A stretch of DNA of 64,000 nucleotides from Kriegella sp965368185 (GCA_965368185.1 CBDULZ010000013.1:1-64000), one strand, 5' to 3'. Shown: positions 35,767 through 45,287, counted from the first letter of the stretch. Notes: generated by a model from the sequence alone, not told the origin. Translations and numbers: made by a program.

Positions 35767-36420
35767 ATGAATTTCAAAAACCTGATTACATTTCTTAACG
35801 AGCTACAACAAAATAACAATAAAGAATGGATGGATGCCAACCGAAAATGGTACACTGAGGTCCGAAATGATTTTATTGCGTGGTTAGATTTATTGAATGC
35901 CCAACTGGCAGAAATCGATGAGGAATATTATGATACCCCAGGTAAAAAGGGCATCAATCGTATCAATAACAATCTGATGTTTCATCCGAATAAGCCAATT
36001 TATAAAGATCATTTTGGCGCGGGGTTGGACAAGCGGCCCAATACTGGCGATTTTTATATTGAGATCGGTATCGAACGATCCATTTTTGCTGGTGGGTTAT
36101 GGCGACCGGAACCCAAACGATTGCGAAGCGTTCGCGATGCCATAGATTATGACGGAGAAAAGCTAAAAACGATTTTGGCCAAAAAGTCGTTCAAGAATAT
36201 GTTTGGAACATTATATGGGCATGCAAAGCTGACGAAGGCCCCTAAAGGGTATGCCAATGACCATCCGCATATCGATTTGTTACGCAATAAAACGTTTGCC
36301 GTGGCTACCGAATTTCCTACCAAAGAAGTGTTGAAAGCCAATTTTGATAAAAAGGTATTCCACGCCTATCGAGAAATGCTCCCGTTTCGAAGGTATTTAA
36401 ACAAGGCGGTAACCGTTTGA
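35767..36420 (+). CDS. DUF2461-family protein
   Basis: A 217-residue cytoplasmic protein of the DUF2461 (TIGR02453) family. It has the family order FLNELQQNNNKEWMDANRKWY near the start, then NRINNNLMFHPNKPIYKDHFGAG, then FYIEIGIERSIFAGGLWRPEP and RLRSVRDAID. The C-terminal part contains PKGYANDHPHIDLLRNKTFAV. No catalytic activity is known for the family. Alone, flanked by a palindrome and by a 335-base gap. Confidence 0.92.
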   Translation: MNFKNLITFLNELQQNNNKEWMDANRKWYTEVRNDFIAWLDLLNAQLAEIDEEYYDTPGKKGINRINNNLMFHPNKPIYKDHFGAGLDKRPNTGDFYIEIGIERSIFAGGLWRPEPKRLRSVRDAIDYDGEKLKTILAKKSFKNMFGTLYGHAKLTKAPKGYANDHPHIDLLRNKTFAVATEFPTKEVLKANFDKKVFHAYREMLPFRRYLNKAVTV

Positions 36421-36755
36421 TAAGTTTGCGAAAATAGTTTTCCTTTCTTTATGGGGATACATATAAAGACTGATTCAAAAGGTCTTCTTTAATTGCACAT
36501 ACTTTTTGATTTGCGCCCCCATAGTTTAAAGGAAAAAGATGTTTTGGTCTCTTCAACTATTTTGATATAATATTTTGGGTTGTCAATCATGGCATATAAA
36601 TGGATGACTACGGTAAAATGTCAATGATTCTTTGAAAGGGGGTAGAACCCCATTTTTAATAACTGGGGCATTGGTCATCTTTGAGCAAATTAAACCGCAT
36701 TACTAGATTTAGAGACGGTAGAAATCGTATCTTTCTATAGAAATAATTCTACAAG
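36421..36755. other. Intergenic region, 335 bases
   Basis: No gene seen. A short hairpin near 36638-36658 (GGGGT, 3-base loop, ACCCC, then T run) could be a weak terminator. The promoter of the cyclase gene presumably lies in the right part. Confidence 0.35.
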
Positions 36756-37865
36756 ATGTATATCAGGCCTAAAATACGGGCACAACTACATCAGGTTTTG
36801 GCCATCACCATTTTTTGGATGGGATGTGGAGCTTTTTTTGCCCTCTACAAATGCGTTATTTATGACGCCTCATTAAGCAAGTTTGTGTTTTCTGTTCCCT
36901 ATAGCCTGTCCCTTGGTGAATTTATGGTAATAAATCTGCTCGGTCCTGCTATTGGCGGAATCATCGGGGGCAGCATTATGGTGTTTGTGCTAAATGAAAG
37001 ATATCGCAATAAAAGTTATGGTCATTTTCTGCTTTCGAGTATATTTTTTTTCCTCTTTTTTATTTTTGTCCTGAATACAATTGTCTCCTATTTTTTTTAC
37101 CACAAAGAGCAAATCGTCAACAGTGACGATAGTTTAAGGGAAGCCATCGATCTATTGCTTTTGAACCCCTATGCAATTCGGAATATTGTGTCTTGGATGT
37201 TTATGGTATTTATTGCACTTTACAGTTTGAAGATTAATGAAAAATACGGGCCCGGTACGTTGTCCGCCTTGTTTCAGGGCAAGTATCACAGACCACATGA
37301 AGTGCAACAAGTGTTTATGTTTCTTGACTTGACAGATTCTACATCTATTGCGGAGCAACTGGGTCATTTAAAATTCTTTGCCCTATTGCAGGACTTTTTT
37401 AGTGATATTACCGATCCGATACTTAATTCAAAAGGCAAAATTTATCAATACGTGGGAGACGAAGTAGTAATCTCATGGTCTTTACGAAAAGCCGTTTCTA
37501 AAAAGTCAAATTGTGTGAGCTGCTTCTTCAAAATAGAGGACGCTCTAGAGCATAGAAAACCATATTATACTCAAAAATATGGTCTTTTTCCCTTATTTAA
37601 GGCTGCAGTTCATAAAGGTCTGGTGACCGTGGGGGAGATGGGTGTGATTAAAAGGGAAATTGTGTATTCAGGTGATATTTTGAATACCACTTCCCGCATC
37701 TTGGAACAGTGCAAACCGTATAATCAAAAATTAATAATCTCGAAAGATATATTAGAGATGATATCGGAATATGGAATTAAGGAATATACTGTTAAATTCC
37801 TAGGGGAAATGGCGCTAAGGGGCAAGATACAGCAGGTTGGGCTTTATAGTGTAGAGAGAACCTGA
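36756..37865 (+). CDS. Membrane-bound class III adenylate/guanylate cyclase
   Basis: A 369-residue nucleotide cyclase. Four N-terminal membrane helices (about residues 15-150, for example AITIFWMGCGAFFALYKC) anchor a cytoplasmic cyclase domain (about 190-369). Metal-binding aspartates lie in FMFLDLTDST and YVGDEVVISW, and the transition-state Asn and Arg in SGDILNTTSRI. The catalytic set looks complete. Whether ATP or GTP is used is not clear from residues I can read with confidence. A cyclic-nucleotide-binding sigma-54 activator is encoded at 53284-55131, so cAMP signalling probably exists. No neighbour reveals the input signal. Confidence 0.88.
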   Translation: MYIRPKIRAQLHQVLAITIFWMGCGAFFALYKCVIYDASLSKFVFSVPYSLSLGEFMVINLLGPAIGGIIGGSIMVFVLNERYRNKSYGHFLLSSIFFFLFFIFVLNTIVSYFFYHKEQIVNSDDSLREAIDLLLLNPYAIRNIVSWMFMVFIALYSLKINEKYGPGTLSALFQGKYHRPHEVQQVFMFLDLTDSTSIAEQLGHLKFFALLQDFFSDITDPILNSKGKIYQYVGDEVVISWSLRKAVSKKSNCVSCFFKIEDALEHRKPYYTQKYGLFPLFKAAVHKGLVTVGEMGVIKREIVYSGDILNTTSRILEQCKPYNQKLIISKDILEMISEYGIKEYTVKFLGEMALRGKIQQVGLYSVERT

Positions 37866-38004
37866 TCTTTAATGGATTTAAGGGTAAAGGGACAATAGTT
37901 TTTTACCTATTGAAATCTTGATAAATTAATTGGTAATATTTAAAATGACTTTAGACAGAAATAGGTATTTCATTTTTCGTTTAGATTAGAATCTACATTT
38001 TATA

Positions 38005-38598
38005 TTATTCTTCCATAACCGCTATCAGTTCCTCAACTTTTTTTAACCGGGGAACATACTGGGTTTTTACTATCCATTTTCCCCAGAAATAGGTGACCAC
38101 CCCCGTAGCAATTGCAACTATAAACACTATTGCAATCAATTTATTATTAAGTTTTCCTTCGAGTAAGGGGCCAAAAAGAAAGAGTATTACGCTAAGTATA
38201 GTGGGTAGAATATACCAGAAAATTGCATTGTCACCCCACTTTTTAAGTAGTATTAAATATTTTCTAGATTCATATAAGTAGTCCAAATAACTTTTCGTCA
38301 AGTTATTGGGTTTCTTTTTTTTCCACTCCTTGAGTTTAATAAAGTACCAAATACCCCATGTGACAATTAGAATCGAAGCAATTTTTGACAGTACAAAAGG
38401 AACGAAGTAGATATAAAAAATAAACACAGGTATGGCGATTATCAGGGCCGCTTGCTCTACCAGTATACCGTATTTCACTAATCTGTCAAATCGGCTCAAA
38501 CTCGATTGCATTTCTAACATCAAACGCGATTTATCAAACTTTATCTGCTCTTCTATAGGGGAAGATTGCCAAATCTTAATCAGTTCGTCCTCCATCAT
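38005..38598 (-). CDS. Membrane protein partner of ECF sigma factor (anti-sigma-like)
   Basis: A 197-residue membrane protein of unknown family. The N-terminus is soluble (MMEDELIKIWQSSPIEEQIKF), with the short amphipathic character of anti-sigma domains. Four hydrophobic segments follow at about 45-68, 70-88, 122-142 and 148-168, and a charged tail ends in EELIAVMEE. The gene overlaps the sigma-factor stop by 4 bases, so the proteins are made together. This order is typical of sigma/anti-sigma pairs in Bacteroidetes, and an anti-sigma role is inferred from context only. Confidence 0.75.
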   Translation of the reverse strand: MMEDELIKIWQSSPIEEQIKFDKSRLMLEMQSSLSRFDRLVKYGILVEQAALIIAIPVFIFYIYFVPFVLSKIASILIVTWGIWYFIKLKEWKKKKPNNLTKSYLDYLYESRKYLILLKKWGDNAIFWYILPTILSVILFLFGPLLEGKLNNKLIAIVFIVAIATGVVTYFWGKWIVKTQYVPRLKKVEELIAVMEE

Positions 38599-39101
38599 GC
38601 GGTTCGATTTATACAGTTCAACAATTTTTTCTTGATGCGCTTGACCTTTACTGCCACATTATTTTCAGATAGCCCTAAAATTTCAGAAATTTCTTTATAG
38701 CGAACTTCTTCCAAATAGAGCGTGATAACCGCCTTGTCGGCTTCATTCAATTTTTTGATACAGCTTTTGAGATGCCCCAATTTCTTTTGTTCTTCAGGGT
38801 TTTCCTTCGTAGGTGTAAATTTGGCGATTGTAATACTGTCCATTTGAATGAACCGTTTCTGCTTTTTAATTTCTTTTGAACGAAAACGAAGACATACATT
38901 TAATGTTATTCTGTACATCCATGTAGCTATTGAAGATTTTTTCTCAAAAGTTGGCATTGATGTCCATATTTGTACCAATACTTCTTGAAAAAGATCTTTG
39001 GTATCACTGGTGTCTTTGGCATAAACCGAACAGATTCGTAATAGTTTCTGTTGATTTTGCTCTATGGCATCCAAAAAGGTTTTTTCAAATGGATTGTTCA
39101 T
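38595..39101 (-). CDS. ECF-type RNA polymerase sigma factor
   Basis: A 168-residue sigma-70-family ECF sigma factor. Region 2 is seen in DTKDLFQEVLVQIWTSMPTF and IATWMYRITLNVCLRF. Region 4 holds the helix-turn-helix, LEEVRYKEISEILGLSENNV followed by AVKVKRIKKKLL. The following gene (38005-38598) overlaps its stop by 4 bases and is the likely anti-sigma factor. Targets are unknown, but ECF systems usually autoregulate, so the region 39102-39415 may hold its own promoter. Confidence 0.93.
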   Translation of the reverse strand: MNNPFEKTFLDAIEQNQQKLLRICSVYAKDTSDTKDLFQEVLVQIWTSMPTFEKKSSIATWMYRITLNVCLRFRSKEIKKQKRFIQMDSITIAKFTPTKENPEEQKKLGHLKSCIKKLNEADKAVITLYLEEVRYKEISEILGLSENNVAVKVKRIKKKLLNCINRTA

Positions 39102-39415
39102 TCGTATGACATGTCCTTATTTTTTTTAGTTACATGTAATTTAAAATTATGACAATTTAGAGGATAATTTTTTAAATGATTGATACGCTTGACAAAGCAA
39201 GATAAAGGGAGTGTTTTAAAGCAAAGTATCCGAATTTTTCACCATTCGAGTCATATAATCAATTGGTGGAAGCAGTTTTAATGGTATAATTTTTACAGTC
39301 CAAGAATGAAAAGGGAAGACGCTTTGTACGTGACCAAAATAATCGGTAAATTTTCACGATAATTCGCGCCTGATTAAAACCATGTTTAATCGTATTCAGA
39401 TATGTTCCAAAGAAG
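39102..39415. other. Divergent intergenic region, 314 bases
   Basis: Lies between the sigma gene and the histidine kinase. Contains ACATGT and TTACATGTAA motifs within the first 40 bases but no clear promoter or small gene. Confidence 0.3.
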
Positions 39416-40507
39416 ATGATAGCAGCAGAAGCAAAGTTAAAAGAACGAATCAAAGAACTTACCTGTCTTTACGAGGTGACCTCGATTATTGTGAATTGCG
39501 ATTATACTGAAATTCAGGTGGCCTTGGAAGCTATTGCCACAAGCTTGCAAAAAGCGTGGCAGTATAATAAGGATACCTATGTCTCAATTGCGACCGAAAC
39601 CTACGTTTCAACTACGAAGAAAAAGAAAGCGAATTACGTCTTCCTCGAGTCGAAAATAACTGTTTTTAATAAAGTGAAAGGAAAATTACGTGTTGGGTAT
39701 CCTTCTCCAAAGTATACGGCCGAGGACTTTTTGGAGGAGGAGCAACGGTTGCTTGACAACGTGGGTCTTGAAATCGGTAACCTTTTGGAAAGAAAGGAGA
39801 TCAAGGAAAGTGAAGTACTTATTAAAAGACAGGTCGAACAGTCTGATCGGTTACGCATCTTGGGTGAAATTACCGCCGGTATCGCACATGAGCTTAACAC
39901 TCCTTTAGCCAATATTTTGGGGTTTACTGAACTTTTAAAGGAAAGCATTCCTCCGGGTAGTCAGGCATCAAATGACCTTGAAAAAATAATCAATAGTGCC
40001 ATTTACTCGAGGGAAGTAGTAAAAAAATTGATGTTCTTTGCCTGTGAAATGCCACAACAGAAAAGTTTGGTCAATATAATTCCGGTAACCAAAGATGCAA
40101 TTGCCTTACTTAATGCCCTACTTAAAACGAACAAGGTCGAATGTAAGTTTATGTCAGAACAGGAAGATGTGAAGCTCAAAATTGACAAAATACAGCTAAC
40201 CCAAGTATTATTTAACTTAATTATAAACGCCATTTATTTTTCTCCCGAACGAAGTACCATAACTATTGAAATAATCGATAAGTCTAATCAAGTTCTTGTC
40301 GAGATTACAGATGAGGGATCGGGAATACCTGATGATATTCATGATAAAATTTTTGAACCATTTTTTACCACCAAACCTTTTGGTGAAGGTTCTGGGCTGG
40401 GGCTAAGTGTTGTGCATGGGATAGTGAAAAGCCATCAGGGAAGTATAATCCACCGGCCGAATAACCCCCAAGGGACTATATTTGCCATTACATTTCCTAA
40501 ATTATAG
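39416..40507 (+). CDS. Sensor histidine kinase (soluble)
   Basis: A 363-residue kinase without membrane segments. An N-terminal GAF-like sensor (about 5-130), with LTCLYEVTSIIVN, is followed by a HisKA domain with the phospho-acceptor His158 in ITAGIAHELNTPLANIL, and a HATPase domain with the N-box LIINAIYFSPE, DEGSGIPDDI and FFTTKPFGEGSGLGLSVV. It is 5 bases before the NtrC-type regulator, its obvious partner. The presence of GAF-type sensing and lack of membrane helices suggest an internal signal. Ligand unknown. Confidence 0.92.
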   Translation: MIAAEAKLKERIKELTCLYEVTSIIVNCDYTEIQVALEAIATSLQKAWQYNKDTYVSIATETYVSTTKKKKANYVFLESKITVFNKVKGKLRVGYPSPKYTAEDFLEEEQRLLDNVGLEIGNLLERKEIKESEVLIKRQVEQSDRLRILGEITAGIAHELNTPLANILGFTELLKESIPPGSQASNDLEKIINSAIYSREVVKKLMFFACEMPQQKSLVNIIPVTKDAIALLNALLKTNKVECKFMSEQEDVKLKIDKIQLTQVLFNLIINAIYFSPERSTITIEIIDKSNQVLVEITDEGSGIPDDIHDKIFEPFFTTKPFGEGSGLGLSVVHGIVKSHQGSIIHRPNNPQGTIFAITFPKL

Positions 40508-40512
40508 AACGT

Positions 40513-41838
40513 ATGGGGCTGAACAAAGAGAATATTTTAATTGTAGACGATGACGTTCATATTCTAGAAATGTTACAGCGTCATTTGCAGTCACTCGAGT
40601 ATCACACTTACAAGGCTATTTCCGTAAAACAGGCGCTATATATCTTAAAGGATACCGACATTGATTTGTTGATTACCGATATTCAAATGCCCGAAGTCGA
40701 CGGTTTACAACTGTTAAAGTTTACGGCCGAAAATTATCCTCATATCCCGAAATTGGTTATTACGGGCTACCCTTCTATCGATGGGGCATTAAATGTGATA
40801 AAATCAGGTGCCATTGACTACTTGACCAAGCCTTTTACTAAAGAAGAATTAAAACAAGCGGTGGCAAAATCTTTTGAAAGCAGGGAGCATAATAAATCAA
40901 AACCGACAAAGAACGTAGTACCGCAAAACCCACTCTATGCCGATATGATCGGGCAGTCGAAAGCATTCGCCAAGCTTACCGATATCATAGCACGCGTAAA
41001 GGACAATAGGGCGACCGTTCTAATAGGAGGAGAAAGCGGTACTGGAAAAGAGTTGGTAGCACGGGCCATTCACTATTCGGGCAAGTTTGCCCGAGCACCT
41101 TTTGTTGCCGTGAATTGCGGGGCCATTCCCGAAGGGTTGCTCGAGGCCGAGCTTTTCGGTTACACAAAAGGCGCATTTACCGGAGCCAATGAAAATCGAA
41201 ACGGTTTCTTTCAGGCTGCCAACCATGGAACCCTATTTTTAGACGAGATTGGCAGTGCTTCATTGGCGGTACAAACAAAGCTTTTGCGCGCATTGCAAGA
41301 AAAGAATATCACAAAGGTGGGGTCACAAAAAGTGGAAAAGTTGGACCTTAGAATTATAGCCGCGACCAATAACGACCTTTTGGAAAGTATTGCCAACAAA
41401 AAGTTTCGGGAAGATTTGTACTACAGATTGACGGTTGTTCAAATTAACGTACCACCGCTACGGGAACGAAAGTCGGACATACCCCTATTGGTAGACCGAT
41501 TTATAAAAAAATATGGCGTCGAATACAAAGAGCGTCTTATGAAGGTCACACCCGAAGCAATTCAAGTGCTCAAACGCTACCATTGGCCCGGTAATATTCG
41601 TGAGTTGGAAAATGTAATACAACGCGCCGTTATAATGTGTGATGGTAAAATCGATGTAGAACACCTTCCTGAAAACCTGAAATTTAAAATTGAATTTCCT
41701 GAGAGCTCATTCCTACCTTTAAAAGTGATAGAAAAGGAATATATACAACGTGTGCTCGCTGCCACCAACAATAATAAGACCAAAGCAGCCGAAATACTAA
41801 AAATTGATCGTAAAACACTTCGCGAAAAATTAAAGTAA
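40513..41838 (+). CDS. Sigma-54-dependent response regulator (NtrC type)
   Basis: A 441-residue enhancer-binding protein. The receiver has phospho-acceptor Asp56 (LLITDIQMPE). The AAA+ domain follows (about 145-380): Walker A GESGTGKE at 173-180, the sigma-54 contact loop GAFTGA at 221-226 and Walker B LFLDEIG. A FIS-type helix-turn-helix ends the protein (KTKAAEILKIDRKTLREKL). It is co-transcribed with the kinase. The GreA/Rnk-like gene and gdhA lie downstream, but I see no convincing -24/-12 element between them. Confidence 0.95.
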   Translation: MGLNKENILIVDDDVHILEMLQRHLQSLEYHTYKAISVKQALYILKDTDIDLLITDIQMPEVDGLQLLKFTAENYPHIPKLVITGYPSIDGALNVIKSGAIDYLTKPFTKEELKQAVAKSFESREHNKSKPTKNVVPQNPLYADMIGQSKAFAKLTDIIARVKDNRATVLIGGESGTGKELVARAIHYSGKFARAPFVAVNCGAIPEGLLEAELFGYTKGAFTGANENRNGFFQAANHGTLFLDEIGSASLAVQTKLLRALQEKNITKVGSQKVEKLDLRIIAATNNDLLESIANKKFREDLYYRLTVVQINVPPLRERKSDIPLLVDRFIKKYGVEYKERLMKVTPEAIQVLKRYHWPGNIRELENVIQRAVIMCDGKIDVEHLPENLKFKIEFPESSFLPLKVIEKEYIQRVLAATNNNKTKAAEILKIDRKTLREKLK

Positions 41839-42042
41839 TCTACTGGGGCAAAAATCCCCGATCGGGTATAAATTACCCATTTCATTTATCGGTGTTTTTT
41901 TGCTTGAAAACTATAAATAATTGATAATAAATCAGTTGTATTTTATGTTTTTGATAGCAAATTTTTAGGCATGCTACTTGCCATAAGAGGACTATAATGT
42001 AAGGTTATGTTTTTTATAGCCTTGCACTTAAGAAAGTACGCT

Positions 42043-42450
42043 ATGAAATACGGCAGTTTGATATTTGAAAAAAAAGAATATGTGGAGACGAAGCGGTTGC
42101 TCTACGTTGGTAATTATTATGAAGATTATGCGCATAAACATTCCCTTGACAATTTAAAGGAAAATCTGGATATGGCACATGTTTGTGATGCGGAAGATAT
42201 ACCTGATGATGTGGTGGGCCTACACTCGAAGGTTACTTTACTTTCGAAGGCTGGGTGGCAGCGAGTCGTTGAATTGGTTGCTCCTTCGGAATGTGGAATA
42301 GAGGCACATCAAGTTTCGGTCTTTTCGGCATTAGGTTCGTCTATAATTGGCCATGCCAAAGGAGATAAAGTATCTTATGGTTTTCCATTGGTAGTAGATT
42401 CTATTGAAATCATTGGTGTCGAGCAGGAGCTGCTTTTAAGTAAACCGTAG
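42043..42450 (+). CDS. GreA/Rnk-like C-terminal domain protein, copy 1
   Basis: A 135-residue protein with the GreA/GreB-type C-terminal fold. I place the start at Met MKYGSLIFEKKEYVE because the paralogue at 44357 begins the same way; the longer ORF from 42007 adds an unmatched leader. The N-terminal coiled stretch (AHKHSLDNLKENL) is followed by GLHSKVTLLSK and the domain ending VFSALGSSIIGHAKGDKVSYGFP. It may bind RNA polymerase or act like Rnk. It lies between the NtrC-type regulator and gdhA. The paralogue lies on the other side of gdhA. Confidence 0.82.
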   Translation: MKYGSLIFEKKEYVETKRLLYVGNYYEDYAHKHSLDNLKENLDMAHVCDAEDIPDDVVGLHSKVTLLSKAGWQRVVELVAPSECGIEAHQVSVFSALGSSIIGHAKGDKVSYGFPLVVDSIEIIGVEQELLLSKP

Positions 42451-42696
42451 TCTAAAAATAAGTTTAGTTAGTTTGGTTGTTTTATCCGCTCGGCCTTTCA
42501 GTCCAATGGCTTTTCAAAGCTATGAATCGTCGAGTGGATTTTAATAGATAGTCCAGCGCTAAAACTAATCAAAAACAGATTCTTTCCGATACGATCCTCT
42601 AAAAATGATAACTTTTAATTGTTGATCAGTGGCCTCGAAGTAACTGTTTAAATCTTAGACCAAAACTAATACACTCTATTTTTTTGAAACTTTTTT

Positions 42697-42843
42697 ATGG
42701 TTGAAATTGCAAAAGTTACGGAGAAACAAAATCGAAGCATATGTGCCACATGTAGTAATGAAAGGTTCTGTGTGCTTACAACCGACAAAAGTGATATAAC
42801 ATCTTGTAGCGAATATGAAAACAACACAAACTTGAAATTTTAA
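42697..42843 (+). CDS. Small four-cysteine ORF upstream of gdhA
   Basis: A 48-codon ORF from ATG at 42697 to TAA at 42843. It reads MVEIAKVTEKQNRSICATC onward, with cysteines at residues 16, 19, 25 and 37, a C-x2-C-x5-C-x11-C arrangement that could hold zinc or an iron-sulfur centre. It ends 84 bases before gdhA. I found no family for it. The cysteine pattern, clean stop and lack of overlap make coding plausible, but it might also be chance. Confidence 0.5.
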   Translation: MVEIAKVTEKQNRSICATCSNERFCVLTTDKSDITSCSEYENNTNLKF

Positions 42844-42927
42844 ACGAAGGGCAATTTTGATAAGCTAAAAAAAGTGGAAAACGTAATTCGGTAACGAAAA
42901 GGGGAAGAAATTCCGAAAAACAGCACT

Positions 42928-44220
42928 ATGACAACAAAAACACTAAAGAAGCGCGCCAAGCGCAAGCAAGGCATGCTAGATAATGTAATGCGCCAGTTCG
43001 ACAATGCTGCCGACATTATTGACTTAAATCCCAATATTCGAAAAATTCTTGAGGTTACGAACAATGAACTTGTGGTTCATTTTCCTGTACGGATGGATAA
43101 CGGTGAAGTAGAAGTTTTTAAAGGGTATAGGGTACAACACAACAACGCTTTGGGTCCCTATAAGGGTGGATTGCGCTATCATCCGACGGTTGATATCGAT
43201 GCGGCCAAGGCTTTAGCAATGTGGATGACTTGGAAAACCTCGTTGGCAGGCTTGCCCTATGGTGGGGCCAAAGGAGGTATTCAATTAGACCCTTTCAAAT
43301 ACTCGCAACCCGAATTGGAACGTATTACACGAAGGTTTACGTATGCTTTGGGGGATAACATAGGGCCCGAACTCGATATTCCCGCTCCCGATGTGAATAC
43401 CAATGCACAGACTATGGCTTGGATATTGGATACGTTCATGTCTACCAAGGCACCGGCGGAACGTTCTAAAAATAAGCATGTGGTGACCGGAAAACCTATC
43501 GGTTCCGGGGGTTCTTATGGCAGGGATAGGGCCACTGGATATGGGGTTTTCCTTACTATAAAGTTTTGGGCCGAACATAATCAAGTTGACTTAAAGGATA
43601 AGAAGTTCATCGTACAGGGTTTTGGTAACGTTGGATATTGGGCCGCATATTTTTTGGAAAAAGCTGGTGCATCGCTAGTAGCAGTGCAAGATGCTTTTGG
43701 TGGTATAGCCAATGAGAATGGAATAGGGGTAGAGGCACTTTTTGCCTATGCCCAAGAAAGTAGAAATGGTGTTGTCGGCTTTACCGATACAAAGCCAATA
43801 AACAATACTGAGTTCTTCGGGTTCGATTGTGATATATGTATTCCTGCGGCACTGGGCAACCAAATAACGGCTGTAAATGCTACAAAGGTTAAAGCGTATT
43901 TGATTGCGGAAGGTGCTAACGGACCGACAGATGTGGAGGCCGAAAAAATACTCTTGGAGAATGGTGTCGAGATTATTCCTGACATCCTTTGTAATTCAGG
44001 AGGGGTCATTGGCAGCTATTTTGAATGGCTTCAAAACCGGAACGGGGAAATTTGGCAAATGGAAGAGGTGATGCAGAAGCTCGAGAAGAAGTTGCGAGCA
44101 TCTTTTGACAGGGTCAGGGAGACTTCCGAAGAGCGAATAGTAGACATGCGAACAGCGGCCTTTATCATTGCCATCGAACGGTTGCAAGAGGCGTATGAGC
44201 AGCGGGGAATATTTCCATAA
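42928..44220 (+). CDS. gdhA: Glutamate dehydrogenase
   Basis: A 430-residue glutamate dehydrogenase, interconverting glutamate with 2-oxoglutarate and ammonia using NAD(P). The N-terminal part shows GPYKGGLRYHP and the substrate-binding MWMTWKTSLAGLPYGGAKGG with conserved lysines. Then come PAPDVNTNAQTMAWILDTF and the Rossmann motif FIVQGFGNVG (near 220-235). AEGANGPTD and GGVIGSYFEWLQN follow. Length suits the hexameric small-subunit type. Coenzyme preference is not certain from sequence. It lies between the two GreA/Rnk-like paralogues. Confidence 0.96.
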   Translation: MTTKTLKKRAKRKQGMLDNVMRQFDNAADIIDLNPNIRKILEVTNNELVVHFPVRMDNGEVEVFKGYRVQHNNALGPYKGGLRYHPTVDIDAAKALAMWMTWKTSLAGLPYGGAKGGIQLDPFKYSQPELERITRRFTYALGDNIGPELDIPAPDVNTNAQTMAWILDTFMSTKAPAERSKNKHVVTGKPIGSGGSYGRDRATGYGVFLTIKFWAEHNQVDLKDKKFIVQGFGNVGYWAAYFLEKAGASLVAVQDAFGGIANENGIGVEALFAYAQESRNGVVGFTDTKPINNTEFFGFDCDICIPAALGNQITAVNATKVKAYLIAEGANGPTDVEAEKILLENGVEIIPDILCNSGGVIGSYFEWLQNRNGEIWQMEEVMQKLEKKLRASFDRVRETSEERIVDMRTAAFIIAIERLQEAYEQRGIFP

Positions 44221-44356
44221 AACTTTAGAAAAACAAGATAAGGCTAAAGCTTCGCTATGAAAGGCTTAACGGAATAATCTAGATTAGTTCTTGAAGCGAA
44301 AAGGGGGCGATAAACGATTTAAATTAATTATTGTGTGCAAAATGATAACAAATAAT

Positions 44357-44776
44357 ATGAAGTACGGTGGTTTGGTCATAGAAAAAAAGGAATATGTTGT
44401 ATTGAAAAAACTGATGAATCTTTCAGGCTATTATAAAGAAACCACTTTAGCTAAATCAGTAAAAAAATTGGTCGGAGAACTTGAATCTGCTAAAATTTTA
44501 GATGAAAACGAAATGCCAAGCGATGTGATTCGTTTCGATTCGAAAATAAAAGTCATTTCAGAACGAGGATGGGAGAGAAGTTTTCAATTGGTAAAGCCAA
44601 CAGAAAGTGATGTGCGAAATAATAAGATTTCAATATTGACTCCTATGGGTGTTGCAGTTATGGGCTATGCCGAAGGTGACATTGTGGAATGGGAGTTTCC
44701 TTTAGGAGAACAAAAACTGACCATAGAGAGTGTTGAACAACAGAATAAACCTATAAATCTAAATATGGTATTATGA
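44357..44776 (+). CDS. GreA/Rnk-like C-terminal domain protein, copy 2
   Basis: A 139-residue paralogue of 42043-42450. Start at MKYGGLVIEKKEYV, by match to the other copy; an in-frame ATG at 44342 would add five residues. DSKIKVISERGWERSF and the ending ISILTPMGVAVMGYAEGDIV is the GreA/GreB-type C-terminal core. The stop overlaps the start of 44773-45165 by 4 bases (ATGA), so they are one unit. Possible role as a transcription-elongation-related or Rnk-like regulator; the Gre coiled-coil domain that enters the polymerase channel is missing or very short. Confidence 0.82.
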   Translation: MKYGGLVIEKKEYVVLKKLMNLSGYYKETTLAKSVKKLVGELESAKILDENEMPSDVIRFDSKIKVISERGWERSFQLVKPTESDVRNNKISILTPMGVAVMGYAEGDIVEWEFPLGEQKLTIESVEQQNKPINLNMVL

Positions 44777-45165
44777 GCAATTCAAGACTTTTTTACCATC
44801 ACGAGGCCGACAGTCGTATCGTGTTAAAAAAAGATAAGGCAGAACTTAACGATTGGACCGATAATCTAGAATTTATAAGTGAAGAGTTGGAATATTTTAC
44901 CGAAATTGAAGACCGTCTTTTAAACGATTCTAACGTATACTTGCAGTTGCAGGGCATACGCCGTGAGAATACGTTGATATCGGGAACAATATACCGCTAT
45001 GAAACCTCGTTGCGAAATGCCGCAGAATGTGATAATATGGCCTGCGATTCGTATTATCTTCATAATCACGAGAAACATCGCGGTCTTTACCGAGAGCACC
45101 TTCAAAAATATAGGGCTCTAAAAACCAAGATGCTTTCAAAGATTTTACTGTTGGCCAAACGATAG
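44773..45165 (+). CDS. Hypothetical coiled-coil protein
   Basis: A 130-residue soluble protein of no family I recognise. It is almost all helix, rich in Glu, Leu, Asn and Tyr: DWTDNLEFISEELEYF, then SGTIYRYETSLRNAAE and the paired HNHEKHRGLYREHLQKY. Two cysteines (AECDNMACDS) lie near the middle. It looks like a conserved flavobacterial helical bundle. Coupled with the GreA/Rnk-like gene by a 4-base overlap, it may be its partner. Confidence 0.75.
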   Translation: MSNSRLFYHHEADSRIVLKKDKAELNDWTDNLEFISEELEYFTEIEDRLLNDSNVYLQLQGIRRENTLISGTIYRYETSLRNAAECDNMACDSYYLHNHEKHRGLYREHLQKYRALKTKMLSKILLLAKR

Positions 45166-45287
45166 TTGCTGATTTTGGAAGCACCTGCCGACTTGTAGTC
45201 ATTTATGTTATTTACTTTGAAAAGAAAAATGGCTAATCCCCTTGCTTGTACGATTTATTCAATGTGTTAGGAAGAATTATAGAAGTT

